Positions 1-10,523 of a DNA stretch of 64,000 nt are shown piece after piece. A model generated the notes under the pieces. That model worked only from the letters and a program-made list of their open reading frames with translations, made no database searches and was not told where the DNA came from. A program made the position numbers and the translations under genes. Where the stretch lies: positions 93,008,917 through 93,072,916 of the forward strand of contig OW240921.1 in the NCBI GenBank assembly GCA_933207985.1, read 5' to 3'. Each line of letters begins with the position of its first letter. The stretch's first letter is position 1. The stretch comes from Pelobates cultripes (taxonomy: Eukaryota; Chordata; Amphibia; Anura; Pelobatidae).

Positions 1-226
1 AAAAAAACAAAAAAAACCCTGGTGATCAGTAGTTTACCTTCATAAGGTGTCATCTCAGGACCTCGGACCACATAATGCCTGCAATAAGCAAAGAACAAAT
101 ACATTTAAAAAATAAAACAAAACATGAAAATTTACATTCAGTATCCATGCTCCTCTAGTTTTTGAAGTAATGCCAACCTTAAAAAGCACAAAAAAAAGCA
201 TAGAAATTAGCTTTCTAAAAATATAA
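1..226. other. Unassigned AT-rich flank
   Basis: AT-rich sequence with several A-runs. I see no coding potential and no family that I recognise. Confidence 0.4.
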
Positions 227-873
227 TTATCATCACTTTACTGGTTAAAACAGTAAAGAATGGTGAGAGCACAGAGAAACAATAATTACCCTTATATCCA
301 ATATAAAACCTGTAAAAACACAATGGGAAAAACAGGCATAGGGTAATAACGTACAAATAATATATGAATGAGTGAATACTTGAATAAACTCACATATTCA
401 TGAGCCACTTAATATGAAAGCTGGCTCAGACTAGGAACATTGAATGGATTAGTGAGGTGGTCGTTGTAATCCAACTGCTTAATTGCTTGCTCCTTCTTGC
501 TTTACAAAATCCAGGATGCAGGATCTTTCTGAAAACCTTTATTCGGTGTAGCAGCAAAAAATCCATTCAATGTTCCTAGTCTGAGCCAGCTTTCATATTA
601 AGTGGCTCATGAATATGTGAGTTTATTCAAGTATTCACTCATTCATATATTATTTGTACGTTATTACCCTATGCCTGTTTTTCCCATTGTGTTTTTACAG
701 GTTTTATATTGAATATAAGGGTAATTATTGTTTCTCTGTGCTCTCACCATTCTTTACTGTTTTAACCATTTATTTATGTGAGGTGGAGTGACCCACATTG
801 CTGGTGATTGTAGCACTTTGTCTTATATTGTTTTTTTCACCATATATACACTTATTTTATCATCACTTTACTG
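227..873. repeat. 17-bp direct repeat bounding a long palindrome
   Basis: The 17-mer TTATCATCACTTTACTG occurs at 227-243 and again at 857-873. The two copies bracket the 243-767 inverted repeat plus about 90 bp. This could be a target-site-like duplication or the footprint of a template switch; the repeat is longer than usual for a DNA transposon. Confidence 0.6.
243..767. repeat. Long inverted repeat (208-bp arms, 109-bp spacer)
   Basis: Positions 243-450 and 560-767 are reverse complements of each other over 208 bp; by eye I find about one mismatch (TATCC at 295-299 against GAATA at 712-716). The spacer 451-559 is not self-complementary. No transposase, TTAA or other terminal signature was recognised. 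The near identity means the structure is young or has been homogenised. Confidence 0.85.
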
Positions 874-1408
874 CTAACTAGCCAAGTGACAGTCCATGCT
901 TGCATCCAAAAGTGTGCCGCACACGAATGAAGTGCCAGGGTGCGTAAATGCAAAAGTAAATATAAGAAGATAGCACAGGAAGAGTGTCTAAACATGTACA
1001 GTAGTCAGCTAGTGTACTCATCAATGTTACATGCTGTATATAAATGAGAAGGTCAATAAATAGAAGCATGTACAGGGCCCCCAACATCTGAAAACCAAAC
1101 TGCAATAATGTAGTTGCGTGCCCACAATTCTTTGCGGCGTCTCTTACTCAGCCGAATTAACATATGTGGGTGTGTAGTACTGGCCTGGCAGTGGAAAGAC
1201 AGCCGTAGTATGACCATTATAGTGCTCTAATCAGCACCACGGTCACTAAGGTTCCAGGATCAAATAACAATGTCTCTCTCTCACAACTCCAAACCCCTTA
1301 TCCTCTACTGATGTCGAGAGACTATAGAACTGCACAATTGTGCACTGCCCTGTGTGTAAAGAGAATAACCACATTTCACAGAAATATTTATCTAATGCCG
1401 TGGGATAG
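768..1408. other. Unassigned, no recognised feature
   Basis: Moderately AT-rich sequence between the palindrome and the first assembly gap. Short open frames exist on the minus strand (e.g. 878-1105) but resemble nothing I know and lack coding-like composition. Confidence 0.4.
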
Positions 1409-1508
1409 NNNNNNNNNNNNNNNNNNNNNNNNNNNNNNNNNNNNNNNNNNNNNNNNNNNNNNNNNNNNNNNNNNNNNNNNNNNNNNNNNNNNNNNNNNNN
1501 NNNNNNNN
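1409..1508. other. Assembly gap (100 N)
   Basis: A run of exactly 100 N, the conventional length for a gap of unknown size. It cuts the Penelope-like reverse transcriptase relic at 1509-1650, so open frames that run across it are not meaningful. Confidence 0.99.
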
Positions 1509-1650
1509 TGTTTAGGTGTTCCAAAAATAATTGGAGTGATGACTCATCTCCATTCCAGATAAAGAAAATGTCATCAATGTAGCGGCGATAGGCTACCAGA
1601 TTCGCACTCCATTCTGGGAACCCAGAGTGATCTTTGTGGTGGTAGTACAT
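1509..1650 (-). pseudogene. Penelope-like element reverse transcriptase fragment
   Basis: A minus-strand frame of about 47 codons contains YRRYIDDIFFIWNG followed by a leucine-rich LQLFLEHLN stretch. The (W/Y)xRYIDDIFxIWxG signature is the catalytic motif C region of Penelope-like reverse transcriptases, where the two aspartates bind metal. Only this stretch survives: the fragment runs into the gap at 1508, and beyond the gap the frame no longer resembles the family. The endonuclease half is not visible nearby. The family assignment rests on the motif alone. Confidence 0.75.
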
Positions 1651-1797
1651 CTACGAAGTTCACACTCTTTTTTCAGCTATTTCTCAATTGACTATATTTA
1701 CCTACAATTTTCTTGCTGATTGTCAATAATTACCAGGTTAGTTAATAACAGTATTATTTATACAAATTCATGAAAATCAGCTGATTCATTTAGGTTA
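1651..1797. other. Spacer between Penelope-like scrap and L1-related retrocopy
   Basis: AT-rich and unassigned. It ends in the 14-bp target site AATTATTGAGCCAG that was duplicated by the next element. Confidence 0.4.
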
Positions 1798-1811
1798 AAT
1801 TATTGAGCCAG

Positions 1812-3306
1812 GAGGGGCGGAGCCTGGCTGTGGAGCTGATCAGACGTGTGCAGCATGAGCTCCCGTCTGAATTCTTACTTTAAGCAAAATAAACCCGGCT
1901 CCCAAGCTACAAAATCACCCAGAATTGCACCACCTGAGTAGGGGATACAAGGGAGACCACAACAAGACTACTCTCACAATGCTGAGCCACCGGGAATGCG
2001 GGCTGCACCAATAGGGCCTACTGCAACGACAACCTGCCTGATTTGCGGCCTAGGCGGGGGTTTCGGGCACGGGTGAAGCGGCCGATCACCCGGACTGGAG
2101 CTCCCCAAAAGCAGAGGCCAAAGCTGCGGAGGACCACCCACGAGTCTCCCTCCCCCCCCCCCTGCCGGTGAGGGATATCCCGGCACCAACAGCCTATTTA
2201 CCGCAGACACTCATGTCCCAGAGGCTGCTAGCACCAGGAGTCACCAACTCCAAAATGGCGGTTGCCACGCGTCAGTCAGCAAGCATGGGGGCAGGTGGGG
2301 AGCCGGCGAATAACTCTCTGACAAAGCTTGATGACATTTTTGCTGCCTTTTGGGCCAGGATGTCGGAGAGGATGCTGAACAAAACACCAGCTAAGCGGAC
2401 CACTCCTGCACTCACACCCCCGACCCTCTCATGCTCCAAGGGCGGATTCAGAATGATAACCGCTAACAGTGCCCCAAAAAGGCGCCGACAACGGGACCAG
2501 CAGCACAGACAGAAACGAAAAGCCTGTCCTATATCCAGCACCCACACTCACCTCAAGCCACCACGACGCCGCACAGGACCAGAGGCACCCTGCCCATCAG
2601 GACAGCGCCCACTACCTGACAAAGCAAACCTCCGCCACTACAGGCCGGATGCCTGGCACTTAGCCACATATATGCCTTTGACACTCCAGGCGACAGGGGC
2701 TCTCGGGAACTGCGCTTGGCGCCCAGAAGGGATCGGATGATCACAGGCTGGAGACTGGAGCCTGCCAGGCATATCTTGTTATAGCTGGACTTTCACACCA
2801 TGTCCCTTAACACAAGAACTGCTCTCTGCATACTAGCTAAACGTAAAGTAAACGTCTTTATTCTATCAGTAATCCATCCCTTGCAGAGTTTTTGCCGTTG
2901 TCTCTCATATGTGTTTACCTTAACTGCTCACACATTATTTTACTTACTAGTCCTACCTGGCAACCCAAGCTTGTATAAAACTAGAAGTGAAACTGTTGGT
3001 TTAATTTTACATTTAAAAACGTGCAGCCAGTGCCTTAAGCAAAATGCTCCCATTATTACCAATGCACCGTTACACACTCACAATCTTAAGAGCAACTAGC
3101 TTTGTCACATGTCTATCTAGCCTAACATGTTATTTTATAAAATACTGATGTCTAATAGCCTGTTATCTTCGTGTTATACAAAAAATGTGCTGTCTAAACT
3201 GCCACACTTTGTAAAGTTATGAAAATGCCTGTGGAGGCTGTTGTGGCCCTGCACGCTTGTTGTTAATCCTTGCACAAGAAAAATAAAGAATTAAAAAAAA
3301 AAAAAT
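1812..3306 (+). mobile_element. L1-related non-autonomous retrocopy with 14-bp target duplication and poly(A)
   Basis: The element starts GAGGGGCGGAGCC and ends in AATAAAGAATT followed by an A-run at 3291-3305. It is flanked by AATTATTGAGCCAG at 1798-1811 and 3307-3320. A precise 5' start, a poly(A) tail and a long target duplication are the marks of L1-type target-primed reverse transcription. At about 1.5 kb it is far shorter than a full L1 and shows no endonuclease or reverse transcriptase. The first ~900 bp resemble the 5' part of the fragment at 31870-32800 (shared CCGGCACCAACA, AAAATGGC and an LDxIFA-coding stretch). It is probably a 'half-LINE' mobilised in trans. Confidence 0.75.
2168..2740 (+). 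pseudogene. ORF1-like reading frame of the L1-related element
   Basis: A 190-codon frame lies within the retrocopy. Codons 35-75 read like the start of a frog L1 ORF1 (KMAVATRQ..., then LTKLDDIFAAFWARM), and a counterpart sits at 31972-32313 with QLDKIFAKI at the equivalent place. The rest is proline- and arginine-rich, with no coiled coil, RRM or C-terminal domain of an L1 ORF1 protein, so it is truncated or non-coding. The annotated ATG is simply the first in frame; the ATG at about 2255, which begins MAVATRQ, fits the relative better. Confidence 0.45.
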
Positions 3307-3692
3307 AATTATTGAGCCAGTGTATTAAATCACAAATTGGACTACATACATAAACAAAAACAAAAAATACAATTAATAGAAAAGGAGTAGTAAAAAACAA
3401 AATTCATAACATTCAACTGTTGAATATTATTTGAGCAACAGAATTACAAAACCGTAGCACAACTATCATGCATATTCTTTAATGGGCAAACCTGCAATCA
3501 AAATGTGAACTTCTGTCATTCTTACCCCTGCAATGCCGGCCGTACCCACCCAACCGAGCGATGACTTCTATTACTATGAAACTGGCTTTAATGATTCTCA
3601 ACTTCTCGGAAAGCATCGTCAATACAGCACACCTGGAGGAACGCTTCACCCCCTATTTTTATGGTGCCTTTATGATAATGATTGGTTTTAAT
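3307..3692. other. Spacer, no recognised feature
   Basis: AT-rich at first, then mixed composition. The minus-strand frame at 3588-3851 overlaps the next element and looks accidental. Confidence 0.4.
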
Positions 3693-4050
3693 TAGTGATG
3701 TCCCGAACGGTTTGCCGAACGGTTCGCGAACAGTTCGCCACGAACGGTTCGCCATGGACTCATCATTGAGTAAACTTTGACCCTGTACCTCACAGTCAGC
3801 AGACACATTCCAGCCAATCAGCAGCAGACCCTCCCTCCCAAACCCTCCCACGTCCTGGACAGCTCACTAAGAATGCAGCTTCACAATGAATGTAAAATGG
3901 ATGCTGTCCAGGAGGTGGGAGGGTCTGGGAGGGAGGGTCTGCTGCTGATTGGCTGGAATGTGTCTGCTGACTGTGAGGTACAGGGTCAAAGTTTACTCAA
4001 TGATGAGTCCGTGGCGAACCGTTCACGGCGAACCGTTCGGGACATCACTA
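3693..4050. mobile_element. Palindromic hAT-type MITE with 8-bp TSD
   Basis: The ends are TAGTGATGTCCCGAACGGTT and the complementary CCGTTCGGGACATCACTA. The exact 8-bp duplication GTTTTAAT flanks it at 3685-3692 and 4051-4058, which is diagnostic of hAT-type insertion. The arms remain complementary for roughly 150 bp each, leaving only a short loop near 3860-3897, so the 358-bp element is almost a complete foldback. It carries no coding sequence. Confidence 0.88.
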
Positions 4051-4058
4051 GTTTTAAT

Positions 4059-4452
4059 ATATGTTTTGTAACATATATTTCTCCTTGTTATATATTATAG
4101 TATAGTATTTCCTCATAGTTCCTTTAAGAGAACACACTGTTCTTCAAACACGTTTTATTATAAGCCTTGCAAGTTATGAAATTATATATTTCTGCAATTT
4201 CCATATGATGCAACTTCATAGGATTTGCACATATAATGTGATTCAAAGGTAGTTTACCTAGATATATGATGACACTATTTTCAAAGGAAGTATCACATTT
4301 AAATTTCCCTACCTTGTGTTGTCCTCAATGTGTCTGCTTGGAATGTTTTCCTGAATGAGGATGAGTGTTCAATTAGCTGAATTTTTTTTTGCCTACTTTT
4401 TTTATTATTTTTTATTTATTATTATTTGTTATAATCTAGTAATAACCTTAGT
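4059..4452. other. Unassigned AT-rich spacer
   Basis: No coding, tandem or inverted structure recognised apart from T-rich runs near 4380-4430. Confidence 0.4.
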
Positions 4453-5084
4453 TTAAAGGGACACTATAGGCACGCAGACAACTTAATCTCATTGAAGTGG
4501 TCTGGGTGCTGTACCTCTGTCCCCCTTAGTCCTTTAATGTGAAACATTACAGTTTCTCTAAAATTGCAATGTTTACATTGCAGCACTAAGGCAGCCACTA
4601 GAGGTGCTTCTGGGAGTTTACAAGACTCTGGGTCCAATAAACGACACTGGACGTCCTCACGCTCTGCATGAGGAGATCCAGCATCAGTGAAATCCCCATA
4701 GGAAAGCATTGGTTCAATGCTTTCCTATGGGCAGGCCCGGACTGGCCAACGGGCATTTGCCCGGTGGGTCGCGCCATCCAGGCCAACTCTTTAATAATGT
4801 GCAATTTAAAAACAAGTTTTGGCCGTCTTTCACTTTTGAAAGACGGCCATCTCGCTATTCGTAGTCCTGGGGGGCCGGCATTACTTACCTCATCATGCTC
4901 CGCCTACTGGGTAGGCTGAGAGGTGACATCGCGCAAGAGACCGCGTGATCTTGCAGCTCTCTGTCTGACACCACAGACAGGGAAGCAGTTAGTCTCAGGA
5001 GGACAGAGGCAAAATGGAAGCCAAGACCTCAGCCGGACACTAAGCAAATAAAAGGTGGGGGGCTGGGGCAGCAAAGTCCCAAGG

Positions 5085-6360
5085 GGGTCACTTAAAAGTC
5101 CCAAGGGGAGGGGGCCACTAAAAAGTCAAAGGTCCAAAGGGGCCACTTCAAAGATCCATGGGGGCCACACATCAAAGGGCTAAGGCGGGCCACACATGAG
5201 AGGCCTACGGGGGCCCACACATGAGAAGCCTAAGGGGAGTCACACATGAGAGGCCTAATGGAGGCCACACATGAGAGCAGGGCCGGTGTTAGGGGTGTGC
5301 GAGCTGTGTGGCCACACAGAGCGCCATGGAGCAGGGGGCGCCATGTGGCCGCACAGCTCACAAATGCCTGTGTGTGTATGGCTGCCTGCCTGTGTGTGTT
5401 TGTGTGGCTGTCTGTCTGTGTGTGTGTGTGTGTGACTGCCTGCCTCTGTGTGTGTGACTGCCTGCCTCTGTGTGTGTGATTGCCTGCCTCTATGTGTGTA
5501 TGGCCATCTGCCTCTGTGTGTGTTTGTGTGTGACTGCCTGCCTCTGTGTGTGACTGTCTGCCTGTGTGTGACTGTCTGCCTGTGTGTGTGTGTGTGTGTG
5601 TGACTGTTTGTCTGTGTGTGACTGTCTGTGTGTGTGACTGCCTGCCTGTGTGGGTGTGGATGTCTTCCAAATATCACATACAACCAATACACGCATATCT
5701 CACACAGTTAATACACCCATTACAGATATCACACACACCCAACACATAGCATACATATCACACACAGACATCACACCTATCACATACACAGACATCACAA
5801 GCATTACATCATACATGGATGACAGGGGGGGCGCTGTGAAGATTTTTCGCACAGGGCACCTAAAGGCCTAAGGCCGGCCCTGCATGAGCGGCCTAAGGTG
5901 GGCCACACATGAGAGGCCTAAGGGAGGCCACACATGAGAGGTCTAAGGGTTGGCCACACATGAGCGGCCTAACGGTTGGCCACACATGAGAGGCCTAAGG
6001 GGGCTACACATGAGAGGCCTAAGGGGGCACACATCAAAGGTCCAAAGGGGCCACTTCAAAGTTCCAAGGGGGCCACATGTGAGAGGCCCGAGGGGGCTAC
6101 ACTTGAGAGGCCCAAGGGGGGCCACATCAAAGGTCCAAGGGGGCCACATCAAGGTCCAAGAGGCACAGGCTCAGGGGCCACAATAAAGGCCTAAGGAGGC
6201 CACATCCCAGGCCCAAGGGGGCCATAGCCAAGGCCCAAGAGGCCACAATAAAGACCTAAGCAGGCCACAGCCAAAGAGTCCACAGCCCAGGCCCAAGGGG
6301 TTCACAGCTCAGACCCAAGAGGGCCACAGCTCAGGCCCAAAGGACTGCAGCCAAGCCGAG
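5085..6360. repeat. ~24-bp GC-rich minisatellite, interrupted by element B
   Basis: Units of the form GGGGCCACACATGAGAGGCC TAAG, with a 'CATCAAAGGTCCAAG' variant, run from about 5085 to 5277 and resume at 5883-6360. Towards 6200-6360 the units decay into GGCCACAG-CC-CAGGCCCAAG variants. The interruption is the hAT element at 5278-5882, so the array existed before that insertion. Confidence 0.85.
5278..5882. mobile_element. hAT-type MITE B (CAGGGCCGG...CCGGCCCTG) with TG microsatellite
   Basis: The terminal inverted repeats are CAGGGCCGG and CCGGCCCTG. The flanks CATGAGAG (5270-5277) and CATGAGCG (5883-5890) match 7/8, as expected of an 8-bp hAT duplication inside minisatellite DNA. The interior is a (TG)n-rich stretch at about 5365-5660 and a CACA/ATCACA stretch at 5690-5800. 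The subterminal sequences (TTAGGGGTGTG; CACAGGGC...CTAA.GGCCTAAGG) match the element at 11096-12336. Confidence 0.82.
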
Positions 6361-7059
6361 AGAAGGAGGCCCAGACGTGAGCAGTGGACCAACCAACTGC
6401 TTGCCAGTGGCCTGCCTTAATCCACCAGCCACACTGGTCTGTTCAACTTGCCACCAGCAACTCAGCTGCAAAGGAAATATATTTTATTTGATAAAAGGTT
6501 TTAAGAAGAATCTTTGTGAAAAATAGAAGTGGTATAAAATATAATGATAACCACTAGTAAGTCCAGTGCATGCAGTTAAGCAGTAAGTGGGTGAAAAAGT
6601 GTTATCTTTCCGTTGGAGCAGCTGAACCCTTCCGTTGGAGCAGCTGAACAGGATCTCCCCTGTCGGCTCATGCAGAGCCGGCACTATCCAAGCGCCGGCT
6701 CTGCTCTCAGCCTCCTTCCCCACCGACCCACATGCAGAGAGGGAGGCAGGAGAGGACCCGGGGAGCTACTGCCAGCAGCTCCGCCGGGCTCCTCTTACGA
6801 AATCTGAGCGTTGCCACGGCAACACTCAGATCTCACGAGAGTGAACTCTAGCCCTGCAGGCTAGAGTTCACTCACCACTGGACCACTAGGGATGGCAGAA
6901 AGGATCCCCCCTCCCAGGCATAACGTGAGAAGGGAGGGGGATATTAAGTAATCTGCCCCCACCTCCACTGGACCACCAGGGAAGGCAGCAACAAGAATCC
7001 CCCCTCCCTACATAAAGTAAGAAGGGAGGGGGGATATTAAGTAATGTACCTCCACCTCC
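6361..7059. other. Internal domain of element A, with palindromes
   Basis: Non-coding. It holds an inverted repeat at 6801-6833 (ATCTGAGCGTTGCC / GGCAACACTCAGAT) and the 31-bp palindrome listed next. Two copies of a CCCCCCTCCC...AAGGGAGGGG motif follow at 6905-6950 and 6998-7035. Confidence 0.5.
6841..6871. repeat. 31-bp palindrome conserved between two hAT elements
   Basis: The arms GTGAACTCTAGCC and GGCTAGAGTTCAC are perfect around CTGCA. The same arms recur at 49289-49329 inside element C, which helps to show that A and C belong to one family. Confidence 0.85.
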
Positions 7060-7330
7060 ACCCCCCACAATCACCCACACACATACACAGCACCAACACA
7101 CATACAGCAACTACACACATACAGCACCCACAGACATACACAGCACCTACACACATACAGCACCCACACACATACAGCACTCACAGACATACACAGCACC
7201 TACACACATACAGCACCCACACACATACAGCACCCTCACAAGCGCGCACGCACAAACACCCTCACCCACATAGCACACTACAAGCACCCTCACACACACT
7301 AACAGCACCCTCACACAGCAGCGTATTTGT
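7060..7330. repeat. ACACATACAGCACC-type tandem repeat
   Basis: Repeating ACACATACAGCACC-like units with CA microsatellite composition. Open frames on both strands here follow from the repeat and are not genes. Confidence 0.85.
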
Positions 7331-7442
7331 GTGTGTATATATGTGTATATATACGCGGCGTATGCTTGTGCTTTAGGGTGCACACCCTAATGCAATAGGC
7401 TGCGCACGCCTATTGACGCAAGTCAAGATGGGCGGAGAGAGA

Positions 7443-9215
7443 TCAGGAGAGGACATTCAGATAGAAATGATAATGGAAGCCAAAGGAGCTGATGAGTTTA
7501 CCAAAGGAGGCAGTGTCGATAGAGAACAGTGTCGATAGGGGACCAAGGACAGTACCTTGGGGGATGCTGACAGAGAGTGGTTGGGGGAAAGAGGCAGAGT
7601 CAGAGAAAGAAACACTGAAAGAGCGCTGGAAGAGGTAGGAGGAGCACAAGGAGAGAGCAGTATCCCGTAGACCAAAATTACGGAGAATGCGAAGATGATG
7701 TTGATGATCAACATTGTCAAAGGCAGCAGAAAGATCAAGGAGAATTAGGATAGAGTAATGGCCGTGAGATTTCGAAGCAATTAAATCATTTGATACTTTG
7801 GTCATAGCCGTTTCAAAAGAATGACCAGCGCGGAATCCAGACTGAAGGGGGTCAAGCAGAGAGTTGGTTTCGAGAAAGTCAGTCAGTCTGGTGAACACAA
7901 CTCTCTCTCGAGGGTCTTGGAGGCAAAAGGCAGTAGCGAGATAGGGCGGTAGTTGGATGGAGAGTTGGGGTCAAGGCTGGGCTTTTTCAGAATTGGGGTA
8001 ACAGTTGCATATTTAAAGGGTGAGGGAAATGTGCCAGAGGAAAGGGAGAGATTGAAAATTTTAGTGAGGGGAAGAGCAAGAGAGGGAGACATAGTGCGGA
8101 TGATATATGAAGGAATAGGATGGAGGGAACAGGTGGTGGGGTGGGAGGACCGGAGCAGAGCAGAAATATCTTCTGCTGTAGCAGGTGAGAATGAGTGTAG
8201 AATGGTGGAGGGAGTGGGTTTGGGTGATGTAATAGTAGGGGAAGGAGAGAAATTAGCGATCTCTTCTCTGATTGTAGAGATCTTCTCAGTGAAGTGAGAT
8301 GCAAAGTTTGTGGTGGACAAGGTGGTAGAAGGAGGGGGATTAAAAGGGCAAAGAAGAGCATTAAAAGTGTGAAATAGGTGTTCGGGTTGATGGGACACTG
8401 TACTTATGAGGGTATTAAAGTAATTTACTTTTGCAGCGGAAAGAGCCAGGCTGAAGGAGCGCAGCATAAATTTATAGTGGAGGAAGTCAGATGCAAAGTG
8501 AGACTTTCTCCAGCAGCGTTCAGCAGTTCTAGAACATTTTTGGAGGTAATGGGTCAGCTTGGTGTGCCAGGGTTGTAATTGGGGGCGCTTGCCGCGTTTA
8601 ATTGTAGGAGGTGCCATGATGTCGAGTTGAGAGGAGAGAGTTGAGTTGTAGAGTGAGGTAGCTGAGTTAGGGCAAGTTAGATTTGAGATGGGTAAAAGGA
8701 GAGTATTGAGTTTAGTGGAGAACTGCTGGAGATCAAGGCAGTTGAGATTTCTGCGAGATTGGAGTGTTGATAGGGTGGTGAAATTTTTGGACGGGGTATG
8801 CTGATGTCAAATGTTAGTAGATGGTGGTCAGACAAAGGAAATGGAACAGTGGAGAGATTAGAGGTGGTACAGAGATTGGTGAAGATGAGGTCAAGAGTGC
8901 TTCCTGCTGTATGAGTTGCTGAAGTCGACAACTGCGTGAGGCCAAAGGAGGAGGTTACAGCGAGCAGACGGAAGGGAACAGGGCAGTTGAGGTTGTTGAT
9001 TGGGATGTTAAAGTCCCCAAGTATGAGGGAGGAGAGGAGAGAAAGTGGGGTAGCCAGGAAGAAAAGTGTTCAATGACTACCTTAGGATGACCGGGGTGGC
9101 GATAGATGATAGCAATTCTTAAAGGAGTGGGCTTAAAAAGGCGGACGGTGTGAACTTCAAAGGAAGTAAAGGAAAGGGCAGGGGCAGAGAGGATAGGTTG
9201 AAAGGTACATTGTTG
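7443..9215 (-). pseudogene. L2/CR1-like LINE ORF2 relic (endonuclease + reverse transcriptase)
   Basis: Read on the minus strand from 9215 down. An apurinic-type endonuclease C-terminal half comes first (IAIIYRHPG near 9100, a GDFNI codon run near 9001-9018, then TAGSTLDLIFT and SDHHLLTFDI). A linker follows, then reverse transcriptase: [44 protein letters not shown] (motif A) and [10 protein letters not shown], where it stops at about 7443 before the catalytic DD box. A GA dinucleotide excess near 7905 shifts the frame. The layout and SGFRxGHS/DLSAAFD wording are typical of the L2/CR1 group. It is truncated at both ends and cannot be active. Confidence 0.88.
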
Positions 9216-9780
9216 TGTCTAAAGTGTTTTTTGTTTTTTTCTAAAAACACCTTAAACACAACTGGGTAATCCCTAAATCCTGGACTGGTAGGGGGTACTT
9301 GAGAATTGGGTTGGTAACCACTATGCTAGAGCCTCCTGTATGTGGCTAGGGCTGCATAAACAGAAGCAAAAGTGAACTAATGCCTAAATGGCAGAGAATT
9401 GAGACATGATCTATACACCAAAATGCTTCATTAAGCTAAAGTTGTTCTGGTGCTTAAAGTACCCTTTTACATAAACAGGGCTTAGTTTCTAAGTGAGAGT
9501 TTGGTTTATTTTTTACACATATTCTACATCTCTAAAAAAACAACTAAATGTTCAAAGATTTGTTATTGTTTTGAAACTTTCATGAAAGATATTGCACTTC
9601 ATAAATTGCATTAAGTTGTGTTTCATTTATTATCAAATATTTATATAATGCCAACTGATTAATTACAGTGACTGAAGCATGCTAAATATAACTAATAGAC
9701 AGCAGGACACCAGTATATTATATTTGTCATAATTATCCATTTGGTTTAACAAAAAATAACAATGGGCTGCTCAGTCTTAA
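9216..9780. other. Unassigned portion inside element A
   Basis: AT-rich sequence between the LINE relic and the right end of element A; no coding or repeat structure recognised. Confidence 0.4.
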
Positions 9781-10094
9781 ATCCCAGGGCCTATTTTTTG
9801 TCCCAGTCCGTGTCTGCCTATGGGGGACAGCCCAAGTCGCTTGCAGTGCTCGCTGCACATACGCATTAGTTCGGAGAAGGTGGAGTGCCGACCCAGAGCT
9901 GGGGTGAGGATTGCGAGGGGGGCCAGGGAACCAGAGGACACTATAGTGTTAGGAATACAGCTTGTATTTGTAACATTATAAAATCCTTTTAATTTGTTTG
10001 AATCTGATATAATTACAGTCTGTTAGAATTTTTTTTAATTTTTATTTATTTATCTACAGAAGGGAAAGTAATAGTTAGGCCTAAATCCCTCGTG

Positions 10095-10523
10095 GCTCCT
10101 CTCCCGCTGGGCTCAAGGAGTTAAAACCCCTTCAGCCACTTACCTTAATCCAGCGCCAGGCACAGGTGACCTCTCCTCCCCCTGCCAACGTCAGCTCCTG
10201 TGTGGAGCCGAATGCTCATGCTCGGCAAGAACCGCGAGCGCATTCAAACCGCCCATAGGAAAGCATTACTCAATGCTTTCCTATGGGGATCTGAACTCAC
10301 GCTGCATGAGTTCAATGTGATTTTCTAACTGAGAATCGCGGAAGCGGCCTCTTGTGGTTGTCAGGAAGACAGCCACTAGAGGTTGGATTAACCCTTCTAT
10401 GTAAACATAGCAGTTTCTCTGAAACTGCTATGTTTTCAGCTGCAGAGTTAAAACAAGAGGGACTTGGCACCCAGACCACTTCATTGAGCTGAAGTGGTCT
10501 GGGTGCCTATAGTGGTCCTTTAA
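10095..10523. mobile_element. 5'-truncated TTAA MITE
   Basis: The right end GCCTATAGTGGTCCTTTAA is at 10505-10523, preceded by the family's ACTTCATTGAGC / GAAGTGGTCTGGGTGCC hairpin and by GCAGTTTCTCTGAAACTGC. The interior (TTACCTTAATCCAGCGCC, CATAGGAAAGCATT...AATGCTTTCCTATGG) matches the other copies. The left terminus is not visible. Confidence 0.65.

Larger units (their letters stand above)
4732..9816. mobile_element. Large composite hAT-type element A (CAGGCCCGGACTGG end)
   Basis: The left end is CAGGCCCGGACTGG and the right end reads CCAGTCCGTGTCTG, a diverged inverted copy. The exact duplication CCTATGGG lies at 4724-4731 and 9817-9824. The ends match element C (47163-50229), as does an internal 31-bp palindrome (6841-6871). 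No transposase is visible. It now contains a 24-bp minisatellite, the nested hAT element B, CA-rich repeats and an L2 relic, so its 5085-bp length is mostly later cargo or expansion. Confidence 0.8.
4453..9992. mobile_element. TTAA-flanked MITE (AAGGGACACTATAG type), split by a hAT element
   Basis: The left end TTAA AGGGACACTATAGG is at 4453. The right end is a degenerate copy of the usual terminal hairpin and finishes with TCCTTTTAA at 9992. TTAA target sites and an AAGGG-ACACTATAG terminus fit a piggyBac-like miniature element (family inference). The original element was about 450 bp: 4453-4731 and 9825-9992 are continuous once the 5.1-kb hAT insertion and one copy of its duplication are removed. 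Related copies are at 10095-10523, 29652-30059, 37586-39970 and, as fragments, 48417, 58736, 60498 and 62415. Confidence 0.75.

Noticed and set aside
5230..5692. His/Thr-rich frames on both strands
   Set aside because: CA/TG microsatellite translations inside hAT element B; the same applies to 11251-12106, 28138-28473 and 7044-7383.
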